Source: CAYXLI01 sp964464925
Lineage (GTDB): Bacteria; Acidobacteriota; Terriglobia; Bryobacterales; Bryobacteraceae
Direction: 5' to 3'
Assembly (NCBI GenBank): GCA_964464925.1
Contig: CAYXLI010000010.1
Location: 1 to 64,000, forward strand
Length of the DNA: 64,000 nucleotides
Positions within the stretch are counted from its first letter, which is position 1. Each line of letters begins with the position of its first letter. The position numbers were made by a program, and so were the translations under genes. Below, piece after piece: positions 1 to 9,321 of this stretch. Below the pieces are notes generated by a model that was not told where the DNA came from, ran no database searches, and saw only the letters and a program-made list of their open reading frames with translations.

Positions 1-232
1 AATCCAGACCGCACATGGCGCAGATGCCTTTGTCGCGGCGAAACACATGATCCCGCAGATAACCCGGGTCGCTCCGGAGCTTCCACTCATGCACGCAGAA
101 GCCGGAGCAGAATGTCCGGCGTCCAGCGGGCACTTCCAGTGAGCACCAACGGCAGAGGGCTCTGCCGTTATCACCGGTAGGCAGATCCTTGGGGTCTACC
201 CAGCCACCGGGCATCGCGCGGGAAGTGCTCAT
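1..232 (-). CDS. HNH-endonuclease-like protein, N-terminal part (cut by window edge)
   Basis: Only the first 77 residues lie in the window; the gene runs off its left end. The ATG is complementary to 230-232. The visible part holds three paired cysteine motifs: C27-x2-C30, C42-x3-C46 and C71-x2-C74. It includes the stretch RRTFCSGFCVHEWKLRS and then FRRDKGICAMCGLD. This layout (two zinc knuckles, then a 'RDxxxCxxCG' lead-in) is typical of the region in front of the HNH nuclease fold in small bacterial HNH proteins. The catalytic His-Asn-His part would lie outside the window, so nuclease function is inferred. It reads away from the LysR gene's stop, 28 bases distant, on the same strand. Confidence 0.6.
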   Translation of the reverse strand, partial: MSTSRAMPGGWVDPKDLPTGDNGRALCRWCSLEVPAGRRTFCSGFCVHEWKLRSDPGYLRDHVFRRDKGICAMCGLD

Positions 233-260
233 CGCACAAACATTTTAGCGCAGAGATGTT

Positions 261-1163
261 TTAGACAACGGCGGAGATCAGCGCTACGGGCTGTTCCTGT
301 AAGACTTCCAGGAACGCCTGCGCCGCGCGATGGAATTTCTTCTTCTTGCGATAGATGATGCCGAGCGGCCGTGAGAGGGCGGGCACAATGGAGGCGGCCG
401 CCAGCCGGCCCTGCTCGAGTTCGGTCTTTAAGATCCGCGCCGGAACAATGCTCACGCCCGAGCCGACTTCGAGTGCCTCTTTGATGGTTTGGAGGTTATC
501 GAAATGCAGAGTGACGTGCACACTGACATCGTTAAATCGCAGATACCGGTCCACTTCCCGCCGGATTGGCAGGTCATCATCGAAGCCGACGAAATCCAGG
601 TGCTGCAACTCGGTGGCGTGCACACGCTGCTGCCCGGCGAGCGGATGCTTGGGCGACATCGCCAGCACCATGTCTTCCTCCCGCCACGGCAAAACGGCAA
701 TCTCGCGGGTCGGCTCCGGGTAGCTTACCAGCCCGAGTTCCGCGCGGTCCGAAAGGACTGCCTCATAAACCTTTTCTGGCCGCAAGTACTCGACATGCAG
801 CCGCACTGTGGGCTGGCGCTCGTGGAATTTCGCTTCCAACTGCGCCATTTCCGAAATGCCGACCGAGTAGATCGACGCAATCCGAACAGTGCCTTCCACT
901 TCGAGTTTCAACTCGCCCAAGGCGGCGTGGAACTCCTCGCGGCGCCGCAAGATATCGCGGCACATCTCGTTGTAAAGCCGGCCGGCAGGAGTTATAAACA
1001 GAGGACGGGTAGAACGGTCGAGCAGGGTGGTACCAAGAGCCTTCTCCAGTTCCTGAATCTGCTGGCTGGCGGCGGAGGGAGTTATGCCGTTCATTTCGGC
1101 ACCGCGGCTAAGGCTTTTTGTTGCAGCAATATCCCGGAAAAGCTGGAGTGAATCGAAGCTCAC
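261..1163 (-). CDS. LysR-family transcriptional regulator, possibly GltC-like
   Basis: A 300-residue LysR-type regulator of normal family length. Residues about 1-60 form the winged helix-turn-helix (ITPSAASQQIQELEKALG is the recognition region), followed by a linker helix. A periplasmic-binding-protein-like effector domain runs from about residue 90, with the usual RIASIYSVG start and GSGVSIVPARI near the end. The gene is divergent from gltBD, with 108 bases between the start codons. In Bacillus the LysR protein GltC sits divergently beside gltAB and activates it, so a role in control of glutamate synthase is a reasonable inference from position. The effector ligand cannot be told from the sequence, and the protein could equally control a distant target. 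Confidence 0.85.
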   Translation of the reverse strand: MSFDSLQLFRDIAATKSLSRGAEMNGITPSAASQQIQELEKALGTTLLDRSTRPLFITPAGRLYNEMCRDILRRREEFHAALGELKLEVEGTVRIASIYSVGISEMAQLEAKFHERQPTVRLHVEYLRPEKVYEAVLSDRAELGLVSYPEPTREIAVLPWREEDMVLAMSPKHPLAGQQRVHATELQHLDFVGFDDDLPIRREVDRYLRFNDVSVHVTLHFDNLQTIKEALEVGSGVSIVPARILKTELEQGRLAAASIVPALSRPLGIIYRKKKKFHRAAQAFLEVLQEQPVALISAVV

Positions 1164-1214
1164 ATGCTTCAGTGTATATTAAGAGCAGCTAACAATGCAA
1201 TGGGCAAGTTTAAT

Positions 1215-1243
1215 TTGACCTAAAGTTGGTCGATTGCTATACT
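1215..1243 (+). promoter_or_regulatory. Sigma-70 promoter of gltBD with overlapping dyad
   Basis: TTGACC (1215-1220) and TATACT (1238-1243) are separated by exactly 17 bases, a near-consensus housekeeping promoter about 28 bases in front of the gltB ATG. An inverted repeat GACC-taaagtt-GGTC (1217-1231) covers the -35 element and is a candidate operator. It does not fit the T-N11-A LysR box, so its partner is unknown. Confidence 0.7.
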
Positions 1244-1271
1244 GCTTTCATCCCCCTGGGGAGGAGTGTCA

Positions 1272-4200
1272 ATGAACCACGAGCGTTTACCCAACGGGCT
1301 CCCTGTGGAGCAAGGGCTATACGATCCGAAGAATGAGCGCGACGCCTGCGGTATCGGTTTCGTCGTCAATATCAACGGAGAACGGACCCACGAGATTATC
1401 ACGAAGGGAATCCAGATTCTGGTGAACCTGACGCACCGCGGCGCGTGCGGCTGCGATCCGGAAACCGGCGACGGGGCCGGCATCCTGATCCAAGTTCCGG
1501 ATAGGTTTTTCCGACGTGAATGTGCGAAACTCGGCTTCACTCTTCCGCCGGAGGGTGAATATGGCGTCGGCATGGTCTTTCTGCCGGTGGAACGGCAGCA
1601 GCGGCTCGCATGCGAAGGCATCATCGAACGTATCGCCCAGGAGGAGGGCCTAACGGTCCTTGGCTGGCGCGACACTCCGATCAATGCAAATGCGATCGGC
1701 CGAGTAGCGCGTGCGTCGCAGCCCTATATCGAACAGATTTTTATCGGCAGCGCGCACGGGATGGGTCAAGACGAACTCGAGCGCAAGCTTTACGTGGTCA
1801 TGAAGCGCGCGGAGAACGAAGTGTTCAACCACGACGAGATTCGCGATAAGGATTTCTTCTACATCCCCTCGCTCTCCTCGCGCACCATCGTCTATAAAGG
1901 ACTGCTGCTCGCTCCGCAGATTACCGATTTCTACATTGAACTCTCGGATCCGGACTGCATGAGCGCGCTCTGCCTGGTGCACCAGCGCTTCTCGACAAAC
2001 ACCTTTCCCACCTGGCCGCTGGCGCATCCCTTCCGCTACGTCTGCCACAACGGCGAGATCAACACGGTCAAGGGCAACGTGAACTGGATGTACGCCCGGC
2101 AGTCGATTCTGAATACCGAGCAGTTGGGCGATGACGTGAAGAAACTCTTCCCGGTCATTTCGCCGAATGGCAGCGATTCTTCTTCTCTCGACAACGCGGT
2201 GCAACTGCTCACGCTGGGCGGGCGCGCACTTCCACACGTCATGGCGATGCTGATCCCGGAAGCGTGGGATGCGGACACGACGATGTCGCCGGAGAAGAAG
2301 GCATTCTACGAGTACCATGCCTCTCTGATGGAGCCGTGGGACGGCCCCGCTGCTGTCGCGTTCACGGACGGGCGCGTGATTGGCGCAACGCTCGACCGTA
2401 ACGGACTGCGTCCGGCACGGTACCTGGTTACGCATAACGGCATGCTGATCATGGCGTCGGAAACCGGCGTACTGCCAGTAAAGCCGGAAGAAGTGAAGTT
2501 CAAAGGCCGCCTGCAGCCCGGCAGGATGCTGCTGGTGGACCTGGAAGAAAAGCGCATCATCCCGGACGAAGAGCTGAAGAACAAGCTTTCCTCCCGCCGA
2601 CCTTATGGCCAGTGGCTGAAGGAAAACCAGATCGAACTCGACGCGCTTCCGGAACCGCCGCGCGTGTACGCGTCCGATCTCGAGACCATCACGCAACGGC
2701 AGCGGGTATTCGGCTATACGGACGAGGACATCCGTATCCTGCTCACGCCGATGGCCTCGAACGGCGAGGAAGCAATCGGGTCGATGGGCATCGACACGCC
2801 GCTGGCCTGCCTGTCGGATAAGCCGCAATCGCTGTTCAACTATTTCAAGCAGTTGTTTGCGCAGGTGACCAATCCGCCGATCGATCCGATCCGCGAAGAG
2901 CTGGTGATGTCGCTCACCAGCTACATCGGAAATGAGCGCAACATCCTGCAGGAAACGCCGCAGCACTGCCACACGCTGAAGCTGCAGCACCCGATTCTGA
3001 CCAACCGCGATCTGGAAAAGCTACGCCGCGTATCCTGGGGCGATTTTCTCGCCTGCACACTACCGATGCTGTATCGGGTAAACGGCGATGAGGCCGAACT
3101 CGAACGCGCGCTGGACGGCCTCTGCAAGCGCGCTTCGCTTTCCATCAAGAACGGCTATTCCGTGTTGATCCTCTCGGACCGTGGTGTGGACGAAGAATCT
3201 GCGCCGATCCCGAGCCTGCTTGCGCTGACCGCGGTACACAATCATCTGATCCGGGAAGGCACGCGTACGCAGGTTGCTCTGATCATCGAATCCGGCGAGC
3301 CGCGCGAAGTGATGCACTTCTGCCTGCTCATCGGCTATGGCGCCAGCGCGATCAATCCCTATCTCGCGATCGAAACGCTCGAAGAGATGGCTCTGCGCGG
3401 TCAACTGCCGCAGAAGATGACGTTCGAGCACGCCCTGAAGAACTATAAGAAGGCCGTAAACAAAGGTCTGCTGAAGGTGTTCTCGAAGATGGGCATCTCC
3501 ACACTGCAAAGCTACCGCGGCGCACAGATCTTTGAAGCCATCGGCCTGAACAAGAAGCTGGTGGACAAGTATTTCACTGGAACCGCCAGCCGGATCGAAG
3601 GGGTCGGCCTGGACGTGCTCGCTCGCGAAGCGAAGATGAAGCACGATTACGCGTTCCGCCCGGTTTCCGATTCGGACACCGAACTCGACGTGGGCGGCGC
3701 GTATCAATACCGCGTGCGCGGCGAGTATCACCTATTTAATCCACTGACCGTCAGCAAGCTGCAGCATGCGGTGCGACAGTCGAACTTCGAGACCTTCAAG
3801 GAATATACCGACCTCATCAATAATCAGGCGAAGAACCTGTGCACCCTGCGCGGGCTGATGAAGCTAAAGAAGGCTGCAAAATCTGTGCCGCTCGAAGAGG
3901 TCGAACCGGCCAGTGAAATCGTGAAGCGCTTTGCCACGGGCGCCATGTCCTACGGCTCCATCAGCAAGGAAGCGCATGAGACGCTCGCGATTGCGATGAA
4001 CCGCATCGGCGGCCGCTCCAATACGGGCGAGGGTGGGGAAGACGAAGACCGCTTCGAACGCGACGAGAATGGCAACTGGCGCCGCAGCGCCATCAAGCAG
4101 GTGGCCTCTGGCCGCTTCGGTGTTACCACGAATTACCTGGTGAATGCCGACGAGCTGCAGATCAAGATCGCACAGGGCGCCAAGCCCGGCGAAGGCGGCC

Positions 4201-5855
4201 AGCTTCCCGGCCACAAGGTGGACGAGAACATTGCACGCACCCGGCACTCGATTCCCGGAGTGGGGCTGATCTCGCCTCCGCCACATCATGATATTTACTC
4301 GATCGAAGATCTCGCGCAGTTGATCTACGATCTCAAGAACGTCAATCCACAAGCGCGCGTCTCGGTGAAGCTGGTCGCCGAAGTCGGCGTGGGCACCGTG
4401 GCGGCAGGCGTCGCCAAGGCGCATGCGGACCTGGTGTTGATCAGCGGGTACGACGGCGGAACGGGCGCGTCGCCGCTGACTTCGATCAAGCACGCAGGCA
4501 TTCCGTGGGAACTGGGGCTCGCCGAGACCCAGCAGGTTCTTGTGATGAACGACCTGCGGAGCCGGATCCGCGTGCAAACGGACGGCAAACTGCAGACCGG
4601 CCGTGACGTCGCAATCGCGGCGCTTCTCGGCGCCGAAGAGTTCGGCTTCTCCACTGCTCCGCTGGTGACGATGGGATGCATCATGATGCGCAAGTGCCAC
4701 CTAAACACCTGCCCGGTCGGTATTGCGACTCAGGACCCATCGCTGCGCAAGAAGTTTACCGGCCAGCCCGAGCACGTGATCAACTACTTCTTCTTCATCG
4801 CGGAAGAACTTCGGCAGTTGATGGCTGAGATGGGTTTCCGAAAGATGGACGAGATGATCGGCCGTGTTGACATGATCGAGATGGAAGAAGCGGTCGAACA
4901 CTGGAAGGCGCGAGGCCTCGACTTCTCCTCGATTCTGTACCGCCCCGCGGTTCCGAACCGGGTGGGCCGCCGCTGCCTGATTTCTCAAGACCACGGCATT
5001 GATAAGGCTCTCGATTACAAGCTGATCGAACACGCGTCGGAAGCGATTGAAAACCAGACGCCGATAGAGATCAAGCTTCCTATCAAAAACATCCACCGTA
5101 CGGTAGGCGCGATGTTGAGCGGCCAGATCGCGAAGCGCTACGGCTCAGAAGGCCTGCCGGACAATACGATCAAGTTCTATTTCACCGGCTCGGCCGGACA
5201 GAGCTTCGGCGCATTCCTTGCCAAAGGTGTGACACTCACACTGGAAGGCGATGCAAACGACTACGTTGGCAAAGGACTCTCCGGCGGCAAGCTGGTGGTG
5301 TTCCCGCCCCGGCAATCAACTTTCCTCCCGGAAGAGAACATTCTTATCGGCAATGTTGTGCTGTACGGCGCGACATCCGGCGAAGCGTTTTTCAACGGAG
5401 TAGCGGGAGAGCGCTTCGCCGTCCGGAATTCCGGCGCAACCGCGGTGGTGGAAGGCGTGGGTGACCACGGCTGCGAATACATGACCAAGGGATTGGTCGT
5501 CGTTCTCGGACGCACTGGCAAGAACTTTGCGGCGGGCATGTCCGGGGGCTTCGCGTTTGTTCTCGATGAGACGGGCGAGTTTGTCTCGACGCGTTGCAAC
5601 AGGGCCGGCGTGGATCTGGAAGCGGTCACGGATGCCGCCGAAATACAGGCGCTACAGAACCTGATCGAGCGCCATGTGGAAGCGACTGAATCGCCCCGAG
5701 GCAAATGGATTCTGGAGAATTGGGCGGACATGCTGCCAAAATTCGTAAAGGTCTATCCGCACGAATACAAGCGCGTCCTGGGTGCGCAGCGCCCACGTGC
5801 CACGGCAGTGGAAAACGAACCCAAGGTATTGCAAGAGGAACGGATTAATGGGTAA
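1272..5855 (+). CDS. gltB: Glutamate synthase, large (alpha) subunit
   Basis: Hydrolyses glutamine and channels the ammonia to 2-oxoglutarate, giving two glutamates (GOGAT cycle, cytoplasm). The ATG at 1272 is preferred to an in-frame GTG at 1266 because the GGGGAGGAG ribosome site (1258-1266) ends five bases before it. Residues 1-25 look like the propeptide that is removed to expose Cys26 (RDACGIGF), the N-terminal nucleophile of class II glutamine amidotransferases. The central and FMN domains follow. A C-x5-C-x4-C motif (Cys1136, Cys1142, Cys1147) fits the [3Fe-4S] ligands. The C-terminal part is the glycine-rich GXGXG beta-helix. At 1,527 residues the length is normal. The end overlaps gltD by eight bases, so the subunits are translationally coupled. 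Confidence 0.97.
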   Translation: MNHERLPNGLPVEQGLYDPKNERDACGIGFVVNINGERTHEIITKGIQILVNLTHRGACGCDPETGDGAGILIQVPDRFFRRECAKLGFTLPPEGEYGVGMVFLPVERQQRLACEGIIERIAQEEGLTVLGWRDTPINANAIGRVARASQPYIEQIFIGSAHGMGQDELERKLYVVMKRAENEVFNHDEIRDKDFFYIPSLSSRTIVYKGLLLAPQITDFYIELSDPDCMSALCLVHQRFSTNTFPTWPLAHPFRYVCHNGEINTVKGNVNWMYARQSILNTEQLGDDVKKLFPVISPNGSDSSSLDNAVQLLTLGGRALPHVMAMLIPEAWDADTTMSPEKKAFYEYHASLMEPWDGPAAVAFTDGRVIGATLDRNGLRPARYLVTHNGMLIMASETGVLPVKPEEVKFKGRLQPGRMLLVDLEEKRIIPDEELKNKLSSRRPYGQWLKENQIELDALPEPPRVYASDLETITQRQRVFGYTDEDIRILLTPMASNGEEAIGSMGIDTPLACLSDKPQSLFNYFKQLFAQVTNPPIDPIREELVMSLTSYIGNERNILQETPQHCHTLKLQHPILTNRDLEKLRRVSWGDFLACTLPMLYRVNGDEAELERALDGLCKRASLSIKNGYSVLILSDRGVDEESAPIPSLLALTAVHNHLIREGTRTQVALIIESGEPREVMHFCLLIGYGASAINPYLAIETLEEMALRGQLPQKMTFEHALKNYKKAVNKGLLKVFSKMGISTLQSYRGAQIFEAIGLNKKLVDKYFTGTASRIEGVGLDVLAREAKMKHDYAFRPVSDSDTELDVGGAYQYRVRGEYHLFNPLTVSKLQHAVRQSNFETFKEYTDLINNQAKNLCTLRGLMKLKKAAKSVPLEEVEPASEIVKRFATGAMSYGSISKEAHETLAIAMNRIGGRSNTGEGGEDEDRFERDENGNWRRSAIKQVASGRFGVTTNYLVNADELQIKIAQGAKPGEGGQLPGHKVDENIARTRHSIPGVGLISPPPHHDIYSIEDLAQLIYDLKNVNPQARVSVKLVAEVGVGTVAAGVAKAHADLVLISGYDGGTGASPLTSIKHAGIPWELGLAETQQVLVMNDLRSRIRVQTDGKLQTGRDVAIAALLGAEEFGFSTAPLVTMGCIMMRKCHLNTCPVGIATQDPSLRKKFTGQPEHVINYFFFIAEELRQLMAEMGFRKMDEMIGRVDMIEMEEAVEHWKARGLDFSSILYRPAVPNRVGRRCLISQDHGIDKALDYKLIEHASEAIENQTPIEIKLPIKNIHRTVGAMLSGQIAKRYGSEGLPDNTIKFYFTGSAGQSFGAFLAKGVTLTLEGDANDYVGKGLSGGKLVVFPPRQSTFLPEENILIGNVVLYGATSGEAFFNGVAGERFAVRNSGATAVVEGVGDHGCEYMTKGLVVVLGRTGKNFAAGMSGGFAFVLDETGEFVSTRCNRAGVDLEAVTDAAEIQALQNLIERHVEATESPRGKWILENWADMLPKFVKVYPHEYKRVLGAQRPRATAVENEPKVLQEERING

Positions 5856-7263
5856 GGTTACCGGATTCATGGAGTATACGCGGCAACTGCCGCAGCGCCG
5901 GCCCGTGGCCGAACGGGTCAACGACTATTTCGAGGTCTACCAGCCGTTCCCGGAGGAACAGGTACAACTACAGGGCGCGCGTTGCATGGATTGCGGCGTA
6001 CCGTTCTGCCACACGGGTTGCCCGCTGACGAACATCATTCCAGACTGGAACGACTTCGTATACAAGGGGCGCTGGGAGCAGGCAATCCGCACGCTCCATG
6101 CGACAAACAACTTCCCAGAGTGGACCGGACGTATCTGCCCTGCGCCGTGTGAGGCCGCGTGCGTGCTGGGCATCAATGAGCCGCCGGTCACCATCAAGCA
6201 GATCGAGAAGACAATCATTGAGCATGCGTGGGAACAGGGCTGGATCAAGCCTGAGCCGCCCGCGCATCGCACAGGCAAGAAGATTGCGATCATCGGATCC
6301 GGCCCAGCAGGTCTTGCGGCGGCGCAGCAGTTGAACCGCGCCGGCCACTGGGTCACTCTTTATGAGAAGGCGGACCGCATCGGCGGCCTGCTGCGCTATG
6401 GCATTCCGGATTTCAAGATGGAGAAGTGGACGATCGACCGCCGTCTCGATCAGATGCGCGCCGAGGGTGTGAAGTTTGTGACCGGCGCCCACGTAGGCGT
6501 GAATTTGCCTGTTACCGAACTGCGCAAGGAGTTCAACGCAATCGTGATCACGACAGGCGCCGAGCAGGCTCGCGACTTGCCCGTGCCCGGCCGGGAGTTA
6601 AAGGGAATTCACTTTGCGATGGAGTTTCTGCCTCAGCAGAACCGCAAGATCGCAGGGGATCAAATGGACAAGCAGATTACGGCGACGGGTAAGCATGTGG
6701 TGGTGATCGGCGGTGGCGATACCGGCGCGGATTGTATCGGCACCTCGCATCGCCAGAAGGCAGCATCCGTCACGCAGTTCGAGATCATGCCGATGCCGCC
6801 GTCCGACCGGTCGCCGCTGACGCCTTGGCCGCTCTGGCCGTTGCAGTTGCGCGTCGAAAGCTCTCATGAAGAAGGCGGCAAGCGCGATTGGAGCGTTGCC
6901 ACTACCAAGTTCACCGGCGACGAGCGCGGAAACGTCAAGCAGTTGCACGGCGTGCGTGTCGGGCCCCCGCCGAAGTTCGAGGCAGTATCCGGGTCCGAGT
7001 TCACGATTCCGGCCGACCTGGTCCTGCTTGCGATGGGCTTCACCGGACCGGTGAAGGGCGGGCTGGTTGAGCAACTCGGATGCGAGTTAAACGTGCGCGG
7101 CAACGTGCATACCGACGAGCACTATCACACCAGCGTGCCGGGCGTATTCGCAGCCGGTGACGCCCGCCGCGGCCAGTCGCTGGTCGTGTGGGCGATCGCC
7201 GAAGGCCGCAAAGCGGCCCGTGCGGTGGATCTCTCGCTGATGGGTGAGACCAAGCTCACATAA
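5848..7263 (+). CDS. gltD: Glutamate synthase, small (beta) subunit
   Basis: NADPH-oxidising subunit that passes electrons through FAD and [4Fe-4S] clusters to GltB. The start at 5848 gives MGKVTGFMEYTRQLP, the usual GltD N-terminus. The ribosome site AGAGGAA (5834-5840) lies inside the gltB coding end. Cysteine clusters CMDCGVPFCHTGCP and CPAPCEAAC near residues 48-110 supply the iron-sulfur ligands. IAIIGSGPAGLAAAQ (FAD, about residue 150) and VVVIGGGDTGADCIG (NADPH, about residue 290) are the two Rossmann motifs. GVFAAGDARRGQSLVVWAI closes the FAD site. The 471-residue length is typical. It forms an operon with gltB and ends against the convergent isomerase gene. Confidence 0.96.
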   Translation: MGKVTGFMEYTRQLPQRRPVAERVNDYFEVYQPFPEEQVQLQGARCMDCGVPFCHTGCPLTNIIPDWNDFVYKGRWEQAIRTLHATNNFPEWTGRICPAPCEAACVLGINEPPVTIKQIEKTIIEHAWEQGWIKPEPPAHRTGKKIAIIGSGPAGLAAAQQLNRAGHWVTLYEKADRIGGLLRYGIPDFKMEKWTIDRRLDQMRAEGVKFVTGAHVGVNLPVTELRKEFNAIVITTGAEQARDLPVPGRELKGIHFAMEFLPQQNRKIAGDQMDKQITATGKHVVVIGGGDTGADCIGTSHRQKAASVTQFEIMPMPPSDRSPLTPWPLWPLQLRVESSHEEGGKRDWSVATTKFTGDERGNVKQLHGVRVGPPPKFEAVSGSEFTIPADLVLLAMGFTGPVKGGLVEQLGCELNVRGNVHTDEHYHTSVPGVFAAGDARRGQSLVVWAIAEGRKAARAVDLSLMGETKLT

Positions 7264-7279
7264 AGGCCCGTTAGGCCTT
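7263..7279. terminator. Short hairpin between convergent genes
   Basis: AAGGCC (7263-7268) and GGCCTT (7274-7279) form a perfect 6-bp stem with a 5-base loop spanning the stop codons of gltD and the convergent isomerase gene. There is no clear T run on the plus side, so it may be a weak two-way terminator. Confidence 0.4.
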
Positions 7280-8176
7280 CGAAAATGCAGACCGCAGCAG
7301 CTGCAGACTCTTCGGCACTGCGGTCTGCGGATCTTCCTTCCCTTCCATTTCCAGAGATACCCACCCGCGGAAGCCTGCTTTGCGCAGGATCTTTGCAATG
7401 CGATCGTAATCGAGGTCCAGTGTGTACCAGACGCCTCCTCCATAGTAGGTCTTCGCCTGCACGATAGTGGCGTAGGGCGCGAGGCGCTCGATTCCCTCGT
7501 ACGGATCGCCAGGATAGTTGCCTGTATCGAGATTGATGCCGAGCCACGGCGAGCTGACTGCTTTGTGGATGTAGAGGAGATTGTCGAGGCTCGTGGTCAG
7601 ACCCCAGTGGTTTTCGAGCGCCATTACAACACCATGTTCGGCGGCGGTGGGCAGGCATTCGCGCATCGATTCGACACACCAGTTCAGCGCGTCCTGCTCC
7701 TTATATCCGGGCAGAGGCGGCTCGTTGCCTTTCACCTTCATGAGGTCATCGAAAGAGGGCACGGTTTTCCAGCGGCCGGAGTTCAGGCGGATTGCTCCCA
7801 TTCCGAGCTGTGCCGCGAGGCGGATGCACTTCTGCGTGTGCTGCACCGCGGCCTCGCGCTCCTCCTTCTTCGGAGAGACGAAGTCCTGGTGGATTGATAG
7901 CATCACCAGGGCCAAGCCACGCTCGAAGGCCATGCGCTTGAGTTTGTTCAGAGCTTCCGGAGACTCGTCGGTCATCTGGCGGTGGAGTAATTCGACGCCA
8001 TCGAAGCCGAGAGCCGCCGCGTTTTCGACCACCTTCTCGACCGGATACTTGTCGCCGCGAAGGTGCCAATAGGAATACGTGGAAACGGCCAGGCGGACCG
8101 GCGATGTGTTCGGTGCAGCCGCCGCAAGGAGTGGTGCGAATGCTGTTTGTAATGCGCCCCGGCGAGTAATATCCAT
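7271..8176 (-). CDS. Exported sugar phosphate isomerase/epimerase family protein
   Basis: A 301-residue TIM barrel of the xylose-isomerase-like (AP endonuclease 2) family. The N-terminus MDITRRGALQTAFAPLLAAAA has a twin-arginine pair followed by a hydrophobic stretch, so Tat export is likely. Barrel metal-binding positions appear to be the Glu in ALENHWG, the Asp in GINLDTGN and the Glu in VSLEMEG. Family members isomerise or epimerise sugars or related polyols; the substrate cannot be told here. The gene starts 10 bases after the stop of the zinc-dependent dehydrogenase upstream, so the two form an operon and may act on the same sugar, although one is exported and the other has no signal. 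Confidence 0.82.
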   Translation of the reverse strand: MDITRRGALQTAFAPLLAAAAPNTSPVRLAVSTYSYWHLRGDKYPVEKVVENAAALGFDGVELLHRQMTDESPEALNKLKRMAFERGLALVMLSIHQDFVSPKKEEREAAVQHTQKCIRLAAQLGMGAIRLNSGRWKTVPSFDDLMKVKGNEPPLPGYKEQDALNWCVESMRECLPTAAEHGVVMALENHWGLTTSLDNLLYIHKAVSSPWLGINLDTGNYPGDPYEGIERLAPYATIVQAKTYYGGGVWYTLDLDYDRIAKILRKAGFRGWVSLEMEGKEDPQTAVPKSLQLLRSAFSKA

Positions 8177-8186
8177 GAGTTTGATT

Positions 8187-9281
8187 TTAGCTGCCGATCG
8201 TGATCACGTTCTTGATGCCGGGCACTTTGCCGGAAAGCGGCTCCAGCGCATGCTCGATAGGAACCCGGTTGGAGATGATCTGCGCGACCGTTCCGGGCCA
8301 CGCGGCTTCGAACTTCTGGAGGTCTGCGATGGCGGCTTCGAAGCTACGTTTGGGTGCATTGACGGTGCCGAACAGAAGCTGATTCTTCAAAACGAGATTG
8401 CGCATCAGGCGATCGGTATCTACTGGCACGGGAGCTTTGCGCCCGGGCACTCCCGTGAAGATGAAGACACCGTTCGGCCCCAGTGCGGCCAGGAAGTCAA
8501 AGGCGAGCTTGGATGCGCCGATTGCTTCGTAAACCACATCGAGCGTCTTCGCGAAATCCTGTAGGACAGACTCGGGAGAGATTTTCGAGGCATCGATGAA
8601 GTCCGCCCCGATCTGATGGGCGATGGCCTCGCGATCCCCGTCAGGGCTGGGGTTGGAATAGACCCAGACGGAAAAGCCACGAATGCGAAGAGCCATCGCG
8701 CCAAGCAGTCCGACCGGGCCCGCTCCCAACACGACCGCCTGCTTCGGTTTCCCGTCCTGCTTATACCAAGGCAGCCGCTGCTGTACTTCGCCGAGTTGCT
8801 CAAGACCTTTCTCCGCAATGGTGAGCGGCTCGACAAGAACGGCGGTGTTACGCAACGCCGAGGGCACCAGATTGAGATAAGACTCATCCTCTACTACGTA
8901 TTCGGCCATGAACCCGTGCTGCTGTTTGATGCCGCGTTCGGTGAAATCGCCGGTGTAACAGAAGTCTTGCCGTCCGTTGCGGCACGCGATGCACTCCGGG
9001 TGGTTGCAGGGACGGCGAACGGTAGGAATGACGAGATCGCCTTTGCGGAAGGTCGAGCCGCCCGGATCCACGACCTCGCCGAGTGACTCGTGGCCGATGA
9101 TCAGGTACTCGGACGAGTCGGGGGGCGTGCCGTAATCGAAAGAGACAATCTCCTTGTCGGTTCCGCAGATCCCAACGTTGAGCATCCGCAGCTTTACTTC
9201 CCTAGCGGACCGCAATGCAGGTTCAGGGTGATCGATGATGCGCACTTCTTTGATCGTGGGGAAGACGGCAACGGCCTTCAT
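8187..9281 (-). CDS. Zinc-dependent sugar (glucose 1-) dehydrogenase, MDR family
   Basis: A 364-residue medium-chain dehydrogenase closest in style to the archaeal-type glucose 1-dehydrogenases. Catalytic zinc ligands are Cys39 (NVGICGTDKE) and His64 (IIGHES). The structural zinc lobe is C-x4-C-x2-C-x7-C (PCNHPECIACRNGRQDFC). VVLGAGPVGLLGAMAL is the Rossmann nucleotide-binding turn. The protein is cytoplasmic, with no signal peptide. It is the first gene of a two-gene operon with the exported isomerase and is divergent from the tannase-family esterase, 40 bases away. Oxidation of glucose or a related aldose is the likely reaction; the exact substrate is inferred from the family only. Confidence 0.85.
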   Translation of the reverse strand: MKAVAVFPTIKEVRIIDHPEPALRSAREVKLRMLNVGICGTDKEIVSFDYGTPPDSSEYLIIGHESLGEVVDPGGSTFRKGDLVIPTVRRPCNHPECIACRNGRQDFCYTGDFTERGIKQQHGFMAEYVVEDESYLNLVPSALRNTAVLVEPLTIAEKGLEQLGEVQQRLPWYKQDGKPKQAVVLGAGPVGLLGAMALRIRGFSVWVYSNPSPDGDREAIAHQIGADFIDASKISPESVLQDFAKTLDVVYEAIGASKLAFDFLAALGPNGVFIFTGVPGRKAPVPVDTDRLMRNLVLKNQLLFGTVNAPKRSFEAAIADLQKFEAAWPGTVAQIISNRVPIEHALEPLSGKVPGIKNVITIGS

Positions 9282-9321
9282 AGGCTGTTGATGATAGCAT
9301 CTACGGCGAGGCCTTCTCTGG

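Noticed and set aside
1217..1231. Classical LysR box (T-N11-A)
   Set aside because: The dyad GACC-7-GGTC has A and T at the wrong positions for T-N11-A.
1650..2990. 446-codon open frame on the minus strand
   Set aside because: Lies wholly inside gltB; biased composition of an antisense shadow (Arg/His/Val-rich), no domain and no ribosome site. The same holds for 3060-3731 and 3864-4700.
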